This document shows positions 1-12,416 of a DNA stretch of 64,000 nucleotides, piece by piece. The position numbers were made by a program, and so were the translations under genes. Each line of letters starts with the position of its first letter. Within the stretch, counting starts at the first letter, position 1. This DNA is from Helopsaltes ochotensis. Taxonomy: Eukaryota; Chordata; Aves; Passeriformes; Locustellidae. Where the stretch lies: assembly GCA_013400155.1 (NCBI GenBank), contig VXBM01000133.1, forward strand, positions 943,180 to 1,007,179. Reading direction: 5' to 3'. Under the pieces are notes generated by a model. The model did no database searches. It was given only the letters and a program-made list of their open reading frames with translations, and was not told where the DNA came from.

Positions 1-3000
1 AGCTGATAAAGCACTCCAGCTCCTATATCCCTTTCCCCTTCTAGCCCAGCCACCTCATTACTGGTGCCTGCAATAATGTTGTTGGTAGTGAGCAGAAACA
101 GGTTTATGCTTCCCCTCCAACTGCCTCCCTCCCCTTCAAGCCAGTGCACTGCCAACACTGTCTCTCTTCTTCATAAGCAGTAAGATTTAATCGTGCTCAG
201 GTGTGCAGAGCGTCTGTGCCCTCCTTAGAAAATTGAGCAGCCCATGCTTTGCTGTGTCTGATGCAGGCAGCACCAAATTTATCTGCTGCTCTAATAGTCT
301 CTCTGCTGGCATGGCCAAGTCACTGTTCTTCGTGTGTAACAAATGCCCAAGGAGTCCTGGAAGGTTCTGCTCAATACTCCTGCTCCCTTCCTCTGGTGTG
401 GCGTACATAGATTTTGGTTACTGAGTTCCTACTACAGTCAAACTTTTAATGTTGTAAGATTTCAGGAGGGACCGTGAGTCACTTGGTTGCCTCTGTGTAT
501 CCTGTGATTTATTGTAATCAAAGTTCAAATTAAACATGGTAGTGCACTTGGCCAAATACAGTAACAACACACAGTGGTGTGGTTTTCAATGTAATATTAC
601 AAGATGGCATATTGCAATGTTAATTTTTTTAATATATCCCTCCACTGACTTCCCCTTAGTTTGTGCATAAAGTTTATGTGCCTCCCTTTTATTTTGTCCC
701 TCTGTGCCCCAGAGATAAAAGGATGTATCTGGATTTTTAATTCCAGCCATTTTCATCTTTGGTATTAGCCCCACACCTCACTTCTTGCTCTTTTGCTCTC
801 TGTCTCTCTCTCTCTCACCATTTTTTTGGATATTACCACTTATTTCTAGGGCTGAGAGGGTCTTGTCCTCGGCTGATGTATGAGACTTGATTGCCTCCTG
901 CAATAGGTTTGAAAATTGTTATTTTGGGGAATTAAAAGTCAGTTCCTCAAAGTGTTCCAGGTTCTGAAGCTGTTTCTTTCTTTCTTTCTCTCCTTTTAAT
1001 CTGAATCTTGCATTTATATCACATTGTGGAAGGTTTTGATTTGTCTGTAGATATTTGGGATGTAGGCAAAGTCTCTTCTCCCATGAAATATTCCATCTCT
1101 GCTCCAGCACGTGTTAATCCACAGCTCTCTGTGGTTTGTTGAGCTCAGGCATTTGAAGGGTATTACTGAAGGCAACTTCTCTGGAGTTCAAAAAACAATT
1201 TCTGTTGAGTGGAAGTTAAATGCCAGTTCTATATAAGCATATAGAATTAATTTGTTTCGGGTTTTTTGCAGTATACCGGAGATGTGTCCCTTAATTTATT
1301 TGTTTTTAGTGTACAAAATACTACTGCTTTTACCTTTTAATTTGCATTGTGTGCTTAGAAATCCTGATAAACTACCTTGTATAACTTGTAATTGTGAAAG
1401 TGGTACAGCTAAACATTTTAATAGTTGTCTGATGGTACTACAAAGAAAAAAAGAAAAACGGAATTCCAATCAAGACAGAATTGTTTTTATTAATCCAGTA
1501 AGATCATGTCACTGCTTGATTCTTCTCTTGTCCTGTTGTGATTTGTAGTGTTTTGTTTGTTTGTGGACTGACTTTGTTTTCTTCCAATCTGCACTCAGTC
1601 TTTCCTACTCTCTTTTGGTTAGTCTCAAAATGTCTACCAATAAAAACATCAATTTTTAAGAATAACTTTTGCTACTCTTTGTAGTCTGGAAGTGTTGCAG
1701 CTGCAGATGTCATCTACTGAATGAAATGTCAGCCACCAGTTCTAAGAGGGGAAACTACTAAAGTTTAAGTTAAGAAATAGCAAAGGACTGTGGCTCTCAA
1801 TTTGTAGAGACACTATTTTAAAACGTTTCTGCTATAAGCCACACTTTTTATGTATTCAATAATGGAGAGTAAATATGGAATATTTTGTCTTTTTCAGATG
1901 TTTTGAGTACCTAGGATCCTTTGGTGAGATCAGTAGGCTTACAGAAGGGGAACTGTTCTTGAGACCACAATGAGTATAGCACCCATGGATATCTAAATAA
2001 ATAGCAAATTAGAAAATGTTGTTTGTATGCAAAAATACTTGGGGATGTGGGGGGGAAACAAGCAAAGAGTAGTAAGTATGCAGGTGTCTATCTTAGGATT
2101 TCTTAGTGCCATTTGTAGCCAGCCAGAACAAGAAAGCATCTGCCACTCTTATGGTTGTCTTGAAAATATAGTTTTAGGTCAGCAGCAAGTGCTAGCTGAT
2201 ATATTTTATTTCTAGAATGCTTTTTTTTCCATGTACTAAAGTTTACTTTAGAAATGCAGGCATTAAATAATTGTGAATTCTACACTAAGTGCAAGAGGTA
2301 GTAGAGAACCAGTGGGATTTATGTTCTCAAGAAGCCTATCTGGCATAGGTGAAGGGAAAAATATATAGATGTTCTTTGCAGTCTGCTAACATCCTGACGA
2401 TGAGTTGTGAATGAAGCGGTGTTTATTGTGCTGAACTGTGCTTCTTGTAAGTTTAATTTGAAAGTATCTGTACAGAGACTGTACATCTCTTACTTGGATA
2501 TGGATAACTGATCGATTTTATGTGAAGCTTGCTGTGCCTATGGAGTACAGAGCTTTTCAAACTAAGATATATTAGTAACTAGCATAGGAGGGTGACAGAA
2601 AGGACAACAAAGGAAGTTAATAAATTGATAATGAAGTGGGATTATAGAGGATTGAGCATGGATATTACAACCATTTCAAACATACTTTTTAATCACTACC
2701 ACTCTACTCTGATTCTGTCTAGCGGCACCACCCTGAAATGTATTGTTAAGAATTTGGTAAGACCACTTGACTTGCAAGCACTTACTGGCAAGCATGTCCA
2801 CATCTTTGACAGGGGTCAAGAGGTTAATGAGTGACCAGCAAGATTCTTCTGTTTGCCATGCAATCGGCCTCTCTAGAAGAGCCTTTGCTTATTTAAGTTG
2901 ACAAAAATATTTGGAAAACTTGCAGTATGGTGTATGATCTACAAACAAATCTTTTATTGTCTGGGCTTTGCCTTCCATCACTGCATCATAAACGTGCAAA

Positions 3001-4009
3001 GTTAAGAAATTGGTGAGCAATTTAACACTAAAGTGAATATAAAAAGACACCATATTGTACTTCTGACTAACAAATAAAACTGTAAGCGAATCAAACTAAT
3101 GCAAAGTACAGAGGAGGAGATGCTAGCAAAAGTAAAATGGGCTGTAAAATCTGAGAGCACTTTCAAAAAGAAACCCCAAACCCCAACCCAATTCTTTCTG
3201 TTACATTGCCCAGGCAGCTTCTTGAAAGAAGTATGAGCTGTCTCATACATACTTAGAACACATAACTCTTGTCCACTTCCCAAAGCGTCAGTTTCTGCTT
3301 TTCCCAAAATTCTGTGCTCGACAACTGGACAGAAGGCTACGCTGAATTAAATTTTATTGTTCTGGTGTTCTCCATCCATTTGCAATGCACATAATCAGGA
3401 ATTCAGCTATGTCCCGAGAAACCCGTTTAACCTAATGAGAGCAAATGGCAATGGGTGTTCCTTACCCAAGACAGCAGTGCCAACATTTCTGCTTAATTGG
3501 GACATATTTGGCCGGTTCCAGTGCTTCAAGTGGTTTTTAAACAGGTGTTTAATGGGTGTGGGATTCTGAACTCTGCCCTTTTGATACAGCAGTTGCCAAA
3601 TAAAGATTAACAGAAATAAAAAGATCTAATACAGAATAATAATTTTTGTCTTTGTATATTTATTCAGCATAATTTTTACTTCAAGTCGCAGGCGGGTGGG
3701 GAGGTGTTTCTTCTCATAATTGAGAAAGTCCATTAAATAGAACAACAGGATGTCTAGCAGGGTGTCCTAATTAAAATTACCCTGTAATTTGAACAAAACA
3801 TTCATTTGTATGTAGCTAAGGTTGACCTAAACCCCATCTAAATCAGGAAAAATTATTATACAATTTTTTTTTCTGCTGAAAATGAAACTTAGCATTCTGC
3901 CAGCAAACAGCATGGTTCTGTTATTATACAGTATTCAAGAGTAAGGATTTTCTCTTCAGTGTTCAAAAAATAATATTTTGAGCAAGTTTAAAAGAGGTTT
4001 CTCTCCTAC
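1..4009. other. Unique non-coding DNA, no recognised gene
   Basis: I see no recognisable coding exon, RNA gene or interspersed repeat here. Low-complexity patches are a CT run near 795-816 and a TTTC run near 973-992. A 34-nt exon-like segment (2723-2756) has a pyrimidine-rich acceptor and a GTAAGA donor, but it is too short to call. All open frames are short and resemble no known family. Confidence 0.6.
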
Positions 4010-4046
4010 CTGTACCCTTTGATAGTATTCATTCATGGTTTCATTT
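4010..4046 (-). other. Candidate 37-nt exon (weak)
   Basis: On the minus strand, a pyrimidine-containing stretch ending in ACCACAG precedes this segment, and it is followed by CAG|GTAGGA. One frame reads NETMNEYYQRVQ and continues upstream without a stop as far as 4237. The neighbourhood (about 4080-4340) is a little richer in CpG than its flanks. No family is recognised. Decoy exons of this quality are common, so this is a pointer and not a gene call. Confidence 0.15.
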
Positions 4047-4544
4047 CTGTGGTATTTGAAAGCACAGAGACAATTTTGTTCTGTGCATACTGTAAGCCCA
4101 TCTGAAGCTTTTGGTCGTGGCCAGTGTACTGGTGAACTAATAAGCAACGGAGATAGCAGCTGCTTAGCAGGACTGATTGGCTCAGGCTTGACTCTGCTCT
4201 CTGCGACTCCACAGTTTCTGACTGGCGTGGAGTGCAAGCCGGGTAATTTTGTTATCTCGGGGAGTGTGGGCCTGCATACATAATCCAGGCTGGCTCCACC
4301 ACCGGGGAGATTGTACGCTCCGGGTGAAAATGACCCACTCGTGCTCTAGCTGTCGTGCTTTAGAATGCTGCTGAGGCAAGTTGTATTTAATATAATTTAT
4401 CAAATCAAAGTGAATGTTGGAAAGAACTAACTTCAGAAATATTGTTTGTATTTAAGAAGAAACTCGCAGCATCTTTAACTTGACAGAGCTGCGCAAGCAG
4501 CAGCTTCTGGATGTTTGTTTCCAGGACTCAAGGTGATGGAAGTC

Positions 4545-4547
4545 TAT

Positions 4548-4586
<39 letters not shown>

Positions 4587-4587
4587 T
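4545..4587. repeat. (ATTT)n microsatellite
   Basis: An uninterrupted tetranucleotide tract of about 43 bp (roughly 11 units of TATT/ATTT). It is a typical AT-rich vertebrate short tandem repeat and probably length-polymorphic. Confidence 0.97.
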
Positions 4588-4589
4588 GC

Positions 4590-7500
4590 CTGCTTTCTGG
4601 GCAGGTTGGGAATGAGAATTTCCAAAAATGCTCAAAACCAATTTGAATATGCTGCTGATGGATTCAGCTTGGACTTCTTTGCTGTGCTTTGAGTGGAAAG
4701 AGAATCATAGCCTTGTTCCTTTGGATAATCCCACCCTTATGTACAAAAAGTGGAACTTGATAAATGCCAATACTTAATTTGGTGCAATAGGAGTTCCTTT
4801 CACTGAATTATTCTTCTGCTTAAACCAGTTTTACATTTTCATCTCACAGCTTCAGTGGAGTATATAACAGCAAAAGAAAGGAAAGGGAAATATCTGATGA
4901 ATGATTTGCTTAACCTGCTTTAAGCTCCAAGAAGAATTGTTAAAAAGAAGGTGAAATTTGAGGCTGGTGTTGTGGTAATACATTTTTCAACTGATCCAAG
5001 AGCACTTGAATGGAAAGTATTCAAATGTTGGCATAATTTAAAATTTTAGATTCCCATTGTTGTTTTAAAGACAGCAAAAACTGATGTGGGCACCTGTTGT
5101 AATGTGGGAAGAGTAAAATTAATTCAATCAAACAGCTTTTGGCCAAGGTATTTTATATGTGTGTCTGCACATGTATGTTATCATGTGGATATTTAAGTAT
5201 GCATGCTTTCCAATAGACAGTTATTCTGCAGAGAAATGTATTCAGTGCTGCCACAGGAAGAATATATGCACAAATGGGTTGTACCGGTAACTGTACCTTA
5301 AAGGCAGTTGAAGGAAAATGGGAATCTCCTGTTGGGAAAACTAGCCAAGCCCCTTGTCTAGGCCTTGCCTAACTTGAACATGTTGAACAAACCTATATTT
5401 GTGTAACAACCTGTACAGCTGCCCATGGTTTTTAGAATAACTGCAACCATTTGAGAGTGGGTAGAAGACTCGAATGAAAAATAGTAGTTGTGGGGATGCC
5501 ATTGCTTCCAACTCACATATGCTGGAAAGCGTTGTTTTGTTATTGTTGAACAAAAAAGTCATCAATTCTTATCCCTGGTCTGGTGTCCTGCCCTTGAGGT
5601 CTGGTTGTAACTTGACAATACAAATTCTAACTGCAGTACTGAAAAGATGGGTACTGGTTGTTGAGCAGAGGAAAACCGGTGAAGATCTGCACTGATTTTT
5701 TTTCTCTCAGTTACTTTACTTTCCAAAGATGCTGAATCACCTGCAGGTGCTATCTGGCTTGTGAAGCTCTTCCTTAGTGACTCCTTTTCCTGAAGGTATT
5801 GTGGGTGGTGGTGTCAGGTGATTCCTTACCACCAAAGGATCTCTCTTGTAGGATGTAAAATGTTCCAATTCCCTGGAGGAGGGAAGCAAAAGGAAGGGAG
5901 CTTTAGTGTCTTCTGTATTCAGCTGAACTCCAGACACCCATCCTGCACAACTGTCTGGACAGAGTGGCTTTAGAACTACTGAGGGTTGCAAAGTTAGTTT
6001 CTAGTCAGGACAGAATTGATGTTTCTTCCCTGGAAAGCAGCAAAAGAGATGTGTAGTATGGTAACTGTAGAGATGTAAAGGAAAGTTCCTGCTCTTGATC
6101 TTCAGGTATATTTTCTGAAGTCCTTGAAAGGTTCTTCAGGAGCTTCACCATGTTCTGGTAACAGTGCTTCTTAATCACAAGCTTTATCATTTGCCTTCGG
6201 CAAGAATGCTCAATTCCTTCCATTTGAATGTGGGGCCTTGCCTTATTGCCTCGGGGAAGTGTTACTGTAATGCTTGTCACTTGAGGCTAATTCAACCTGC
6301 CACTTGGAAAATGCCCTTGGTGCAGATTGTGGCAGTGCACCATTATCTCAAGCTATTTTTCATCAGAGGCAGACTGCATCTGTTCTGTATGATCTGTGTA
6401 GCCCAACAGTTTATTTTAGGTTAGTGTGTGATGTGGGGTCTTTTTTACCTATAAAGCTGTGGTTGCTTCAGCTTGCAGCTGTGTGATAAGAGTCTTTCTC
6501 TCGTGTCATACCAAAGCAGCCCTAGACATCACAAGGTGTAAGTCCACAGCAGCTTAAACTAATCAGTGTTGACGAGGCTCTGTTGCTGTTCTTCCACGAG
6601 AACAGTTCTGCTTCCTCCCTAGCTCTAACCCCCAAGTTTTCTGCCTGGATCTCAAGCTGCAACAAGGGTTTGATGTGGCTAAAAACACATGGGAAAGAAG
6701 ACTTTGTTCAGCTGAAAGCTTGCTGAACCAGGCACTTACGCAGTCCTGGCTCTAGGATGGACTTGGGGACATGTGACAAGGAGAGGAAGGAGGTGAGGGA
6801 AGGGTGGGATTGTGGCAGCTTCAGTTAAAATCAGCTTACATCATAACACAGCCATGCTTGTATGGTTCTGAAAATTATAAGCAGTGGTTTCAGCAAGATA
6901 CAGCTGTGAGCATGGGATATGATAATCAGGGGAACTGTGGCTTTGGAATTTCCTTCCTCCACTGTTTTCTAATACATCATTTTGGTACACATCAGAAACA
7001 CTGAAGATCACACACCTCAACCTTTCCACCCTTGAAAAGGGAAAACGATATGAAGGCTTGATTAATTTCTTTTATGAGGTTTGGTTGCTGTATGTCACTA
7101 GAAGCAGATCAGGCAGAGGGGAAAATAAAGAAAACATTTTTGTAAGCAGTAGGGAGTTTTCCCCTTTGAAAAATAGCTAAAACTTCATTAACATTTCAGC
7201 AAGCTTTAAATTACAATTTGCATCTGAAAATAATCTATAATGTGTTTTGAGTGCCAGTGAGTCACATCAGGGCAGTATCAGCACAAGTTTCTTCCACGTA
7301 CAGCTTGTGATGTGATTCCTGCACCATCAGTCATAGTGCTACTGAGCCACTCATACTGGTGTGAGGCTGCCCGTGGAATTAACACTTGGCCTGGTGCTGA
7401 TCACATAAAACCAGAGTGCCCCAGGCCACGTGGCTGGCTGGGGCAAACTGAACGGAGCAGATGACTGCTGGGTCCTGAATTCTACACCTGCTTTGTGTCC

Positions 7501-8070
7501 AGGCTAACTTGGTCAGTGCCTTTTACCAAGACCTACTCCATTCCATTGCAGTAGGTCTGTTCACACAGAACAGGTTTCTCTTGTAACATGTCTGTAGGAG
7601 AGGCCCTTTGAACATGCCACCAGAGTGATTGGGCCATCTTTCACCCATCCCTACGCCACTGAATGGTGATACTTTGATTTTTCTGCCCCGCTGAGCACAA
7701 GTCGTTGAGTTTGATGTTGGGAAGGGGAGAGGTCAGAAGTGAAGCTGGCAGCTCCGCTGTGCAGGGAGGACAAGTGGGAAGACTGCTCTGTGTCCCTAGG
7801 TTTTGAACATATGAGAAGATGTAGGCATCTGCAGCATGCAGCCCGAAATGTTTTCTTCCTGCAAGGTTTTTATGTCAAATCTACATGGATTAGATTTGTA
7901 GTGAGCAATTGATAGCCCAACTGCAGAGCCTTCGAAGAAAAACGCTTTGCTGATTGTATCATGCTTTTGGTAGGGCATGTCCTGGAGTTCCTGACAACTG
8001 TTTCTAAAGGGTTTTCCTTCATTCAAGGTCTTAAAAGATGATTTTCTCCTCTTTTTTTTCCCCTCTCTCC
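4590..8070. other. Unique non-coding DNA, no recognised gene
   Basis: Nothing here matches a known coding exon, RNA gene or repeat. A strong isolated acceptor-like sequence (a T/C tract ending at CTCTCAG, 5710) has no good donor in range. Composition is mixed, with a slightly GC-richer stretch around 7260-7800. No simple repeats of note. Confidence 0.55.
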
Positions 8071-8074
8071 TCAG

Positions 8075-8196
8075 GGAACTAGAGGGCTTGACGCATCCTT
8101 TACATCCTGCATTTACTCTGACCACAGTCCCTCCCTGTTCTCACAAGCGGAGCTCAGCCCTGCTTCCCTTCCTGTTGATTCCCAGTCAGCTACATG
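8075..8196 (+). other. Candidate 122-nt exon with excellent splice signals
   Basis: This is the best exon-like segment in the window. It is preceded by an almost pure pyrimidine tract of about 30 nt ending in CTCCTCAG|G and is followed by ATG|GTAAGTTT, a near-consensus donor. The length is typical of an internal vertebrate exon. Two of three frames are open throughout: one starts GTRGLDASFTSCIYSD, the other ELEGLTHPLHPAFTLTT. Neither resembles a protein I know, so a lncRNA or UTR exon is as likely as a coding one. The third frame stops at the second codon. No partner exon can be assigned with confidence. Basis: splice motifs seen directly; exon status inferred. Confidence 0.4.
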
Positions 8197-8199
8197 GTA

Positions 8200-9760
8200 A
8201 GTTTTCATTATCTCTAGACTTGTTGCCACGAGGTAAAACTCTGGCAGACTCTCTCTAAAATCCATTAGCACTGGGCATTGAGGGCAGAGCACTTCATGCC
8301 CATCAGAGATCGTTCAGTTGTTTTCCAGGCTGACTGCAAGGAAGGGAAGATAGTATTGAATTAGCATTGGAGCTGAACTTCAGCATAGATTGTTATAGGA
8401 ATAAAATATGAAGTAAAATATGTGACAGAATTAAATCCATCAGTTCTAATAAAAGAAACAGAAGAAAGCAAAGAAATATTGGACCCTTAAATCCCATTAA
8501 CCAGGCCAGAGAGAGAATGCGTTAAAAGGAAGCTGCACTGTATCTTTTTTCATTGTTTGATGAAATAATCTTTTTCACCCTTTAAGTAGTGTGTTTAAAA
8601 CTCCTAGTATTTCTGAAACAAAGAGAATATACTGCCACCGAGCTAGCTGGTTTTTATACCTTCCTTTCTGAGTATTGTCCTTCAGTGCAATACAGAGCCA
8701 TTTCTTTGTTCTCACAAGCTAGCAGTTAAATTGTATGTAAATGTATGCAAATTAGATGCTGTCTAATAAAGAGAGTCATTAGATGGAAGAAATATTTAGT
8801 TTAGGGGGAAAAAAGAGAAGAAAGCAGGTGTATTTTGCAATAGAAAAATGTAAGATTGCAAAGGCCCCTCCAACTTTGGGTGAAGGCTTTTTATAAAGCC
8901 ATTAAAATATTTTCTAAAAGGCTTGCCCTTCTCTTGGTCCAATTTTTTTGTGTGTTTTTTTTATGTATGTGCACTACTGTGTTCCTAAAACTCACTGACT
9001 GTGCTATACATACAGACGCGTAAGTATTGTACTCATAAGTATTTTATTTCTTTAAATCATGCAGGTATGAAGGCACACACATGTACCTTGTACAAGGGTG
9101 TGTTTTCTGCTGAGTAGAGGTGGAATTCATGTGGTAAATTTTATTTTCATAGATTTATTTATTCATTGTATGCTCTGACTGGATACCTTTTCTCACTAAA
9201 TCATCTTCCTCCATTTTATCAACCCTCTCCTCAACAATTTTAAAGCTTTATTTTTTTCCCCTGTTTTATTTATTCACCAGATCTCAGTGCCAGATGCATT
9301 TCCATTCTTTCACTTGCATTTTCTGCCAAGTTATCCCTTTTGAGGTATGAACCTGATTTAAGCCTGAAGCAGCAGTGACCTTTCTAAACATGAAGTTGCA
9401 GCTTTACTGTCAGGTGTCATAACACTAAAATGCTCAGAATGTGAAGCTTTGTGTCATCCAAAACTGGAGATTCCACACCCATGGAGCACATGTATCCATC
9501 TAGGTTCTGAAAGATTTAAAATAGATGAACCTTATTTTCTTGCCACTTCTAAGGAGTTGAAATTTGGGACTTTTCTCTCTCTACCTTTTCAATTTCTACT
9601 CCTGCTCTTTCAGCACTTCTCTTTGAGTGGACAAGTATACAAAGGTGATATGGCTCAATTATCTTGAAGTCTTTTTTGTATTTTGTTTCTGATGCTCAGT
9701 TAGCATGGTTTCAGGCAGGGACAATAGCTGTATGTCAACTTGCCTATTTTTTCTGTTGCA
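8200..9760. other. AT-rich unique DNA; possible conserved non-coding block at 8640-8920
   Basis: No gene or interspersed repeat is recognised. The 8640-8920 part is free of simple repeats and includes an ATGCAAAT octamer (POU-type motif) in a TGTATGCAAATTAG context plus several AT-rich homeodomain-like cores, an appearance often shared by conserved non-coding elements. Conservation itself cannot be seen from one sequence. Confidence 0.35.
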
Positions 9761-9787
9761 GTTTTGCAAGTCTGGAAGTCTAAAGAC

Positions 9788-9824
9788 ATATATGTATATG
9801 TGTATAAAATATATGTATATAAAA
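9788..9824. repeat. TA/TG-rich simple repeat
   Basis: An imperfect alternating TATATG/TATATA tract of about 37 bp. It also makes the overlapping open frame look artificially rich in Tyr, Met and Ile. Confidence 0.8.
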
Positions 9825-9878
9825 GTAATGTTGTTTAAATATTTACATATAAAGCCAAAGGATTGGCTTTCTTCCCAG

Positions 9879-9966
9879 AATTACTGGAACTACCTTCCCC
9901 AGGAACATTTGGACTTGAGAAATCTCTACAGCAACACTTTTTTACTGAAACTAAACAACTTGTGAA
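9879..9966 (+). other. Candidate 88-nt exon
   Basis: The acceptor is a TTGGCTTTCTTCCCAG|A pyrimidine tract and the donor is GAA|GTGAGT. One frame is open end to end and reads LLELPSPGTFGLEKSLQQHF onward. A second frame ends in TGA just before the donor. An alternative, stronger acceptor lies upstream at 9761 (TTTTTTCTGTTGCAG). No homologue is recognised; it could equally be a chance pairing of splice signals. Confidence 0.22.
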
Positions 9967-9969
9967 GTG

Positions 9970-11040
9970 AGTAACTAGCTCTGCACCCTTTATTGTTCAT
10001 ATGGGTTCTTTAGCTTAGGATGATGGAGAGACCTCTCTGCATGGATAGTTCATTTCCAGCCAATTATGAATCGATTATCTTTTATTGTCATTTCCACCCC
10101 TTAGTTTCTCATTGGCTCATTTTATGAGAGAGATCTTATGAGGGAAGCTTGGACAGAATGGGAATATTTTTGCCACAATTCTAGGGGAGGTCCATGCTGT
10201 GTGCTGCATCCGTGCGGTCTCAGTGTGCAGTCTGGGCACTGCATTCCTTCCTGGACAGCTAAAGAGCAGTCAGGCTCATCACTCAGCACAAGCTGACCCC
10301 CAGCTGCCCAGCATCCCAACCACCCTGGCTGAGCAGTCAGCAGAGAAGCCGGAACGTGTCTGGTACCCAGTGGGAAATGTAGGCAGGGTGATTGTAAGGG
10401 CATGGTGGAGGTTTGGCAGTGGATATTTCACGTACTCATGAAGGCATTATAGAACATGTAAGGTGAAGATTGTGAGGAATGCAAAGGAAATCTGAGCTGT
10501 AATATACGGATGCTAGAGAGAGATGAGGTTAAAATGAGGAGTAACATGGGATATACTGGTGACTAGGAGGGATGAGGCCACGTTAGCAAGCAGAAAATGT
10601 TGGTGGTGTACTGACTCACTTGGGGAACCACTCTTCTAGGCTGTCTGGCACTGAATGTCCAGGAGAGCTGAGTCATTAGTGATGCAGGCATTTGACCTGG
10701 ATGTTTACGCAGAGTTTGCAGTCTAGGTAGGTGTATTTATGCACATTCTTCAGATTTTGGGAGGTGGTGGTTAATCCTGAATCCCTAATGGGAGATTTAC
10801 ACTGGACATGGGACAGGCTAGCAAACAAAGTACCTTGTGTCTCTCACATTCTTAATCAGGTTGCAAAAAATACATGTAGATGAGTGATACTCAAATGGGG
10901 GAAGAAGTGATGTAGGCTTAGGGGCAGGGATCTGATTAATTCCATATTCCTTCCCATGCTTCCTGTGGTCTGGAATAATTTTTCAGGGCAGGAGAGAATT
11001 CAGTGCCTACCTGCTTTTGAGGATATGCATCTTGCTACCT
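9970..11040. other. Unique non-coding DNA, nothing recognised
   Basis: Mixed-composition sequence with no recognised gene, RNA or repeat. The open frames around 10122-10441 on both strands are modest and have no family resemblance. Confidence 0.5.
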
Positions 11041-11050
11041 CATCCATCTC

Positions 11051-11085
11051 AACATAATAACATAACAATAACATAACAATAATAG
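11051..11085. repeat. AT-rich low-complexity (ATAACA-type) tract
   Basis: A short direct repeat of an 11-bp ATAACATAACA-like unit, about three partial copies. Simple low-complexity DNA. Confidence 0.75.
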
Positions 11086-11471
11086 AGCTTTCCTACTCTT
11101 GAAGTACATTGCAAGCCCATATATGCATTAAAAGGTGTGAGACTTCTGTATCCTGTGATGATGAATCCAGTAGCAGTGCTCTAGACAGATATGGGAACCA
11201 AACCCCTGGTACATCAGACCAGGAATCCATCCTGTTAATGTCTTTGGCTTCAGCAGTGGGAGGCACAAGAAATCCTAAGTTGTAATAGTGGAACAACTAA
11301 TTTTTTTCACTAGCGATCTTGATAGCAAATGATAATTTTTAGAGCTCTACCTCTCAGGAGCTTGTGCATCTTTAAAGAAATAGTTTTAAGAAATAAAATA
11401 TGCCACACTAAACTAATCCTAGAGTTAACGAACAGGCATTGGGACTAGCAGCTTTTGCTATTACCTACTGC

Positions 11472-11494
11472 TTATTATTGTTATTATTATTATT
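11472..11494. repeat. (TTA)n microsatellite, short
   Basis: An imperfect TTA/ATT trinucleotide tract of about 23 bp immediately upstream of the 25-bp tandem array. Confidence 0.85.
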
Positions 11495-11500
11495 TCTTTT

Positions 11501-11575
11501 TAATTATGCAAAGTGCTAATCAGTTTGATTATGCACAGTGCTAATCAGGTTAATTATGCAAAGTGCTAATCAGTT
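11501..11575. repeat. Three-copy 25-bp tandem repeat
   Basis: Three head-to-tail 25-bp units at 11501-11525, 11526-11550 and 11551-11575. Units 1 and 3 are identical; unit 2 differs at three positions. Each unit carries a TAATTATG or TGATTATG core fused to ATGCAAAG or ATGCACAG, then GCTAATCAG. These resemble homeodomain (TAAT) and POU/octamer-like half sites. It is a minisatellite by structure; a regulatory role as a repeated binding site is only inferred. Confidence 0.95.
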
Positions 11576-11579
11576 ATTC

Positions 11580-12355
11580 TCTAAGCACACGAGGAGAGCA
11601 GAGGTGCTGGCAGTGAATGGTGGTTCTAGATGGGGGTAGTCACGGCAGTCATTCCTTATTAAAAGAGGAGTAGGTGAGATGATAGGGGTTTTTGCTTCCA
11701 TTAAAAAGTAAATAAAAAAAAAAATAAAAAAAGAAAGCCGTGAGGGGGATAGTTCTGGTGGGGTAATTCTTCTTTCACAGCAAGGCAGACTTTTTTTCCA
11801 AGTCAGCTCATGCTGTTGGATAATTTCTGTAGGAGTTGGAGTGCACTGATTTGGGCAAATGTATTGCAGGGAAGTGTTTTAATGGTAAGGGTACAAGGTG
11901 TGCCCGCTTAATAGGTCGGGGTGCATAACTAGAAAAATCACAAATTAAGGGAGTTTGGTCAATCTAACAGAGTCACCTTTTAAGCACTGGTAAGTGGGAT
12001 AGTGATAATGTAACGTGGATGGCAGTAGTTCATGTGTTATTATGGCTGAAGATCCTGTATGCGCATACAAAATGTGTTTCTTTCAGTGTAATGCCTGTAA
12101 AAGCTGTAGGAATGTAGGGTGCCTTACCCATGGAACCTATGTTAGGCCGTTTCTTCCTCCCCTTTAGCACTAAATTAAAAACTATAATTGTGTATTCCTG
12201 TGAAACAAGATCTGTTTTCTCTAAGCTATGTTCTCCTGACAATTACAGAAGATTCAGTGTGTATCTCTTACTACGCTCAGTGTCTAATACCTAACCAGTA
12301 TTCCTTATTTGATTATGTTTCAGTATTGGTGTAAGATACATAAGCATTACTTTTT
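11580..12355. other. Unique non-coding DNA with an A-rich tract at 11701-11735
   Basis: No gene is recognised. An A-rich low-complexity tract (A runs broken by T and G) lies at 11701-11735. A consensus GTAAGT donor at about 11990 has only a 19-nt exon between it and the nearest acceptor-like AG, so it is not called. Confidence 0.5.
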
Positions 12356-12359
12356 TCAG

Positions 12360-12416
12360 TTAATAATGGAGATGACATTCCCAGAGCAGAAAGCTACTTG
12401 CTCCTAGAAGTCCTGG
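12360..12416 (+). other. Candidate 57-nt exon (weak)
   Basis: The acceptor is ATTACTTTTTTCAG and the donor is TGG|GTAAGG. Only the third frame is open, reading NNGDDIPRAESYLLLEVL. It resembles no recognised family. Splice-signal quality is good on both sides, but one open frame out of three over 57 nt is not evidence of coding. Confidence 0.2.

Noticed and set aside
2723..2756. 34-nt segment between a pyrimidine-rich acceptor and GTAAGA
   Set aside because: Too short and not divisible by three; decoy pairs of this quality occur every few kilobases here.
4700..4730. AGAATCATAG resembling a CR1 tail
   Set aside because: The following bases do not continue into the CR1 3'UTR, so it is a chance 10-mer.
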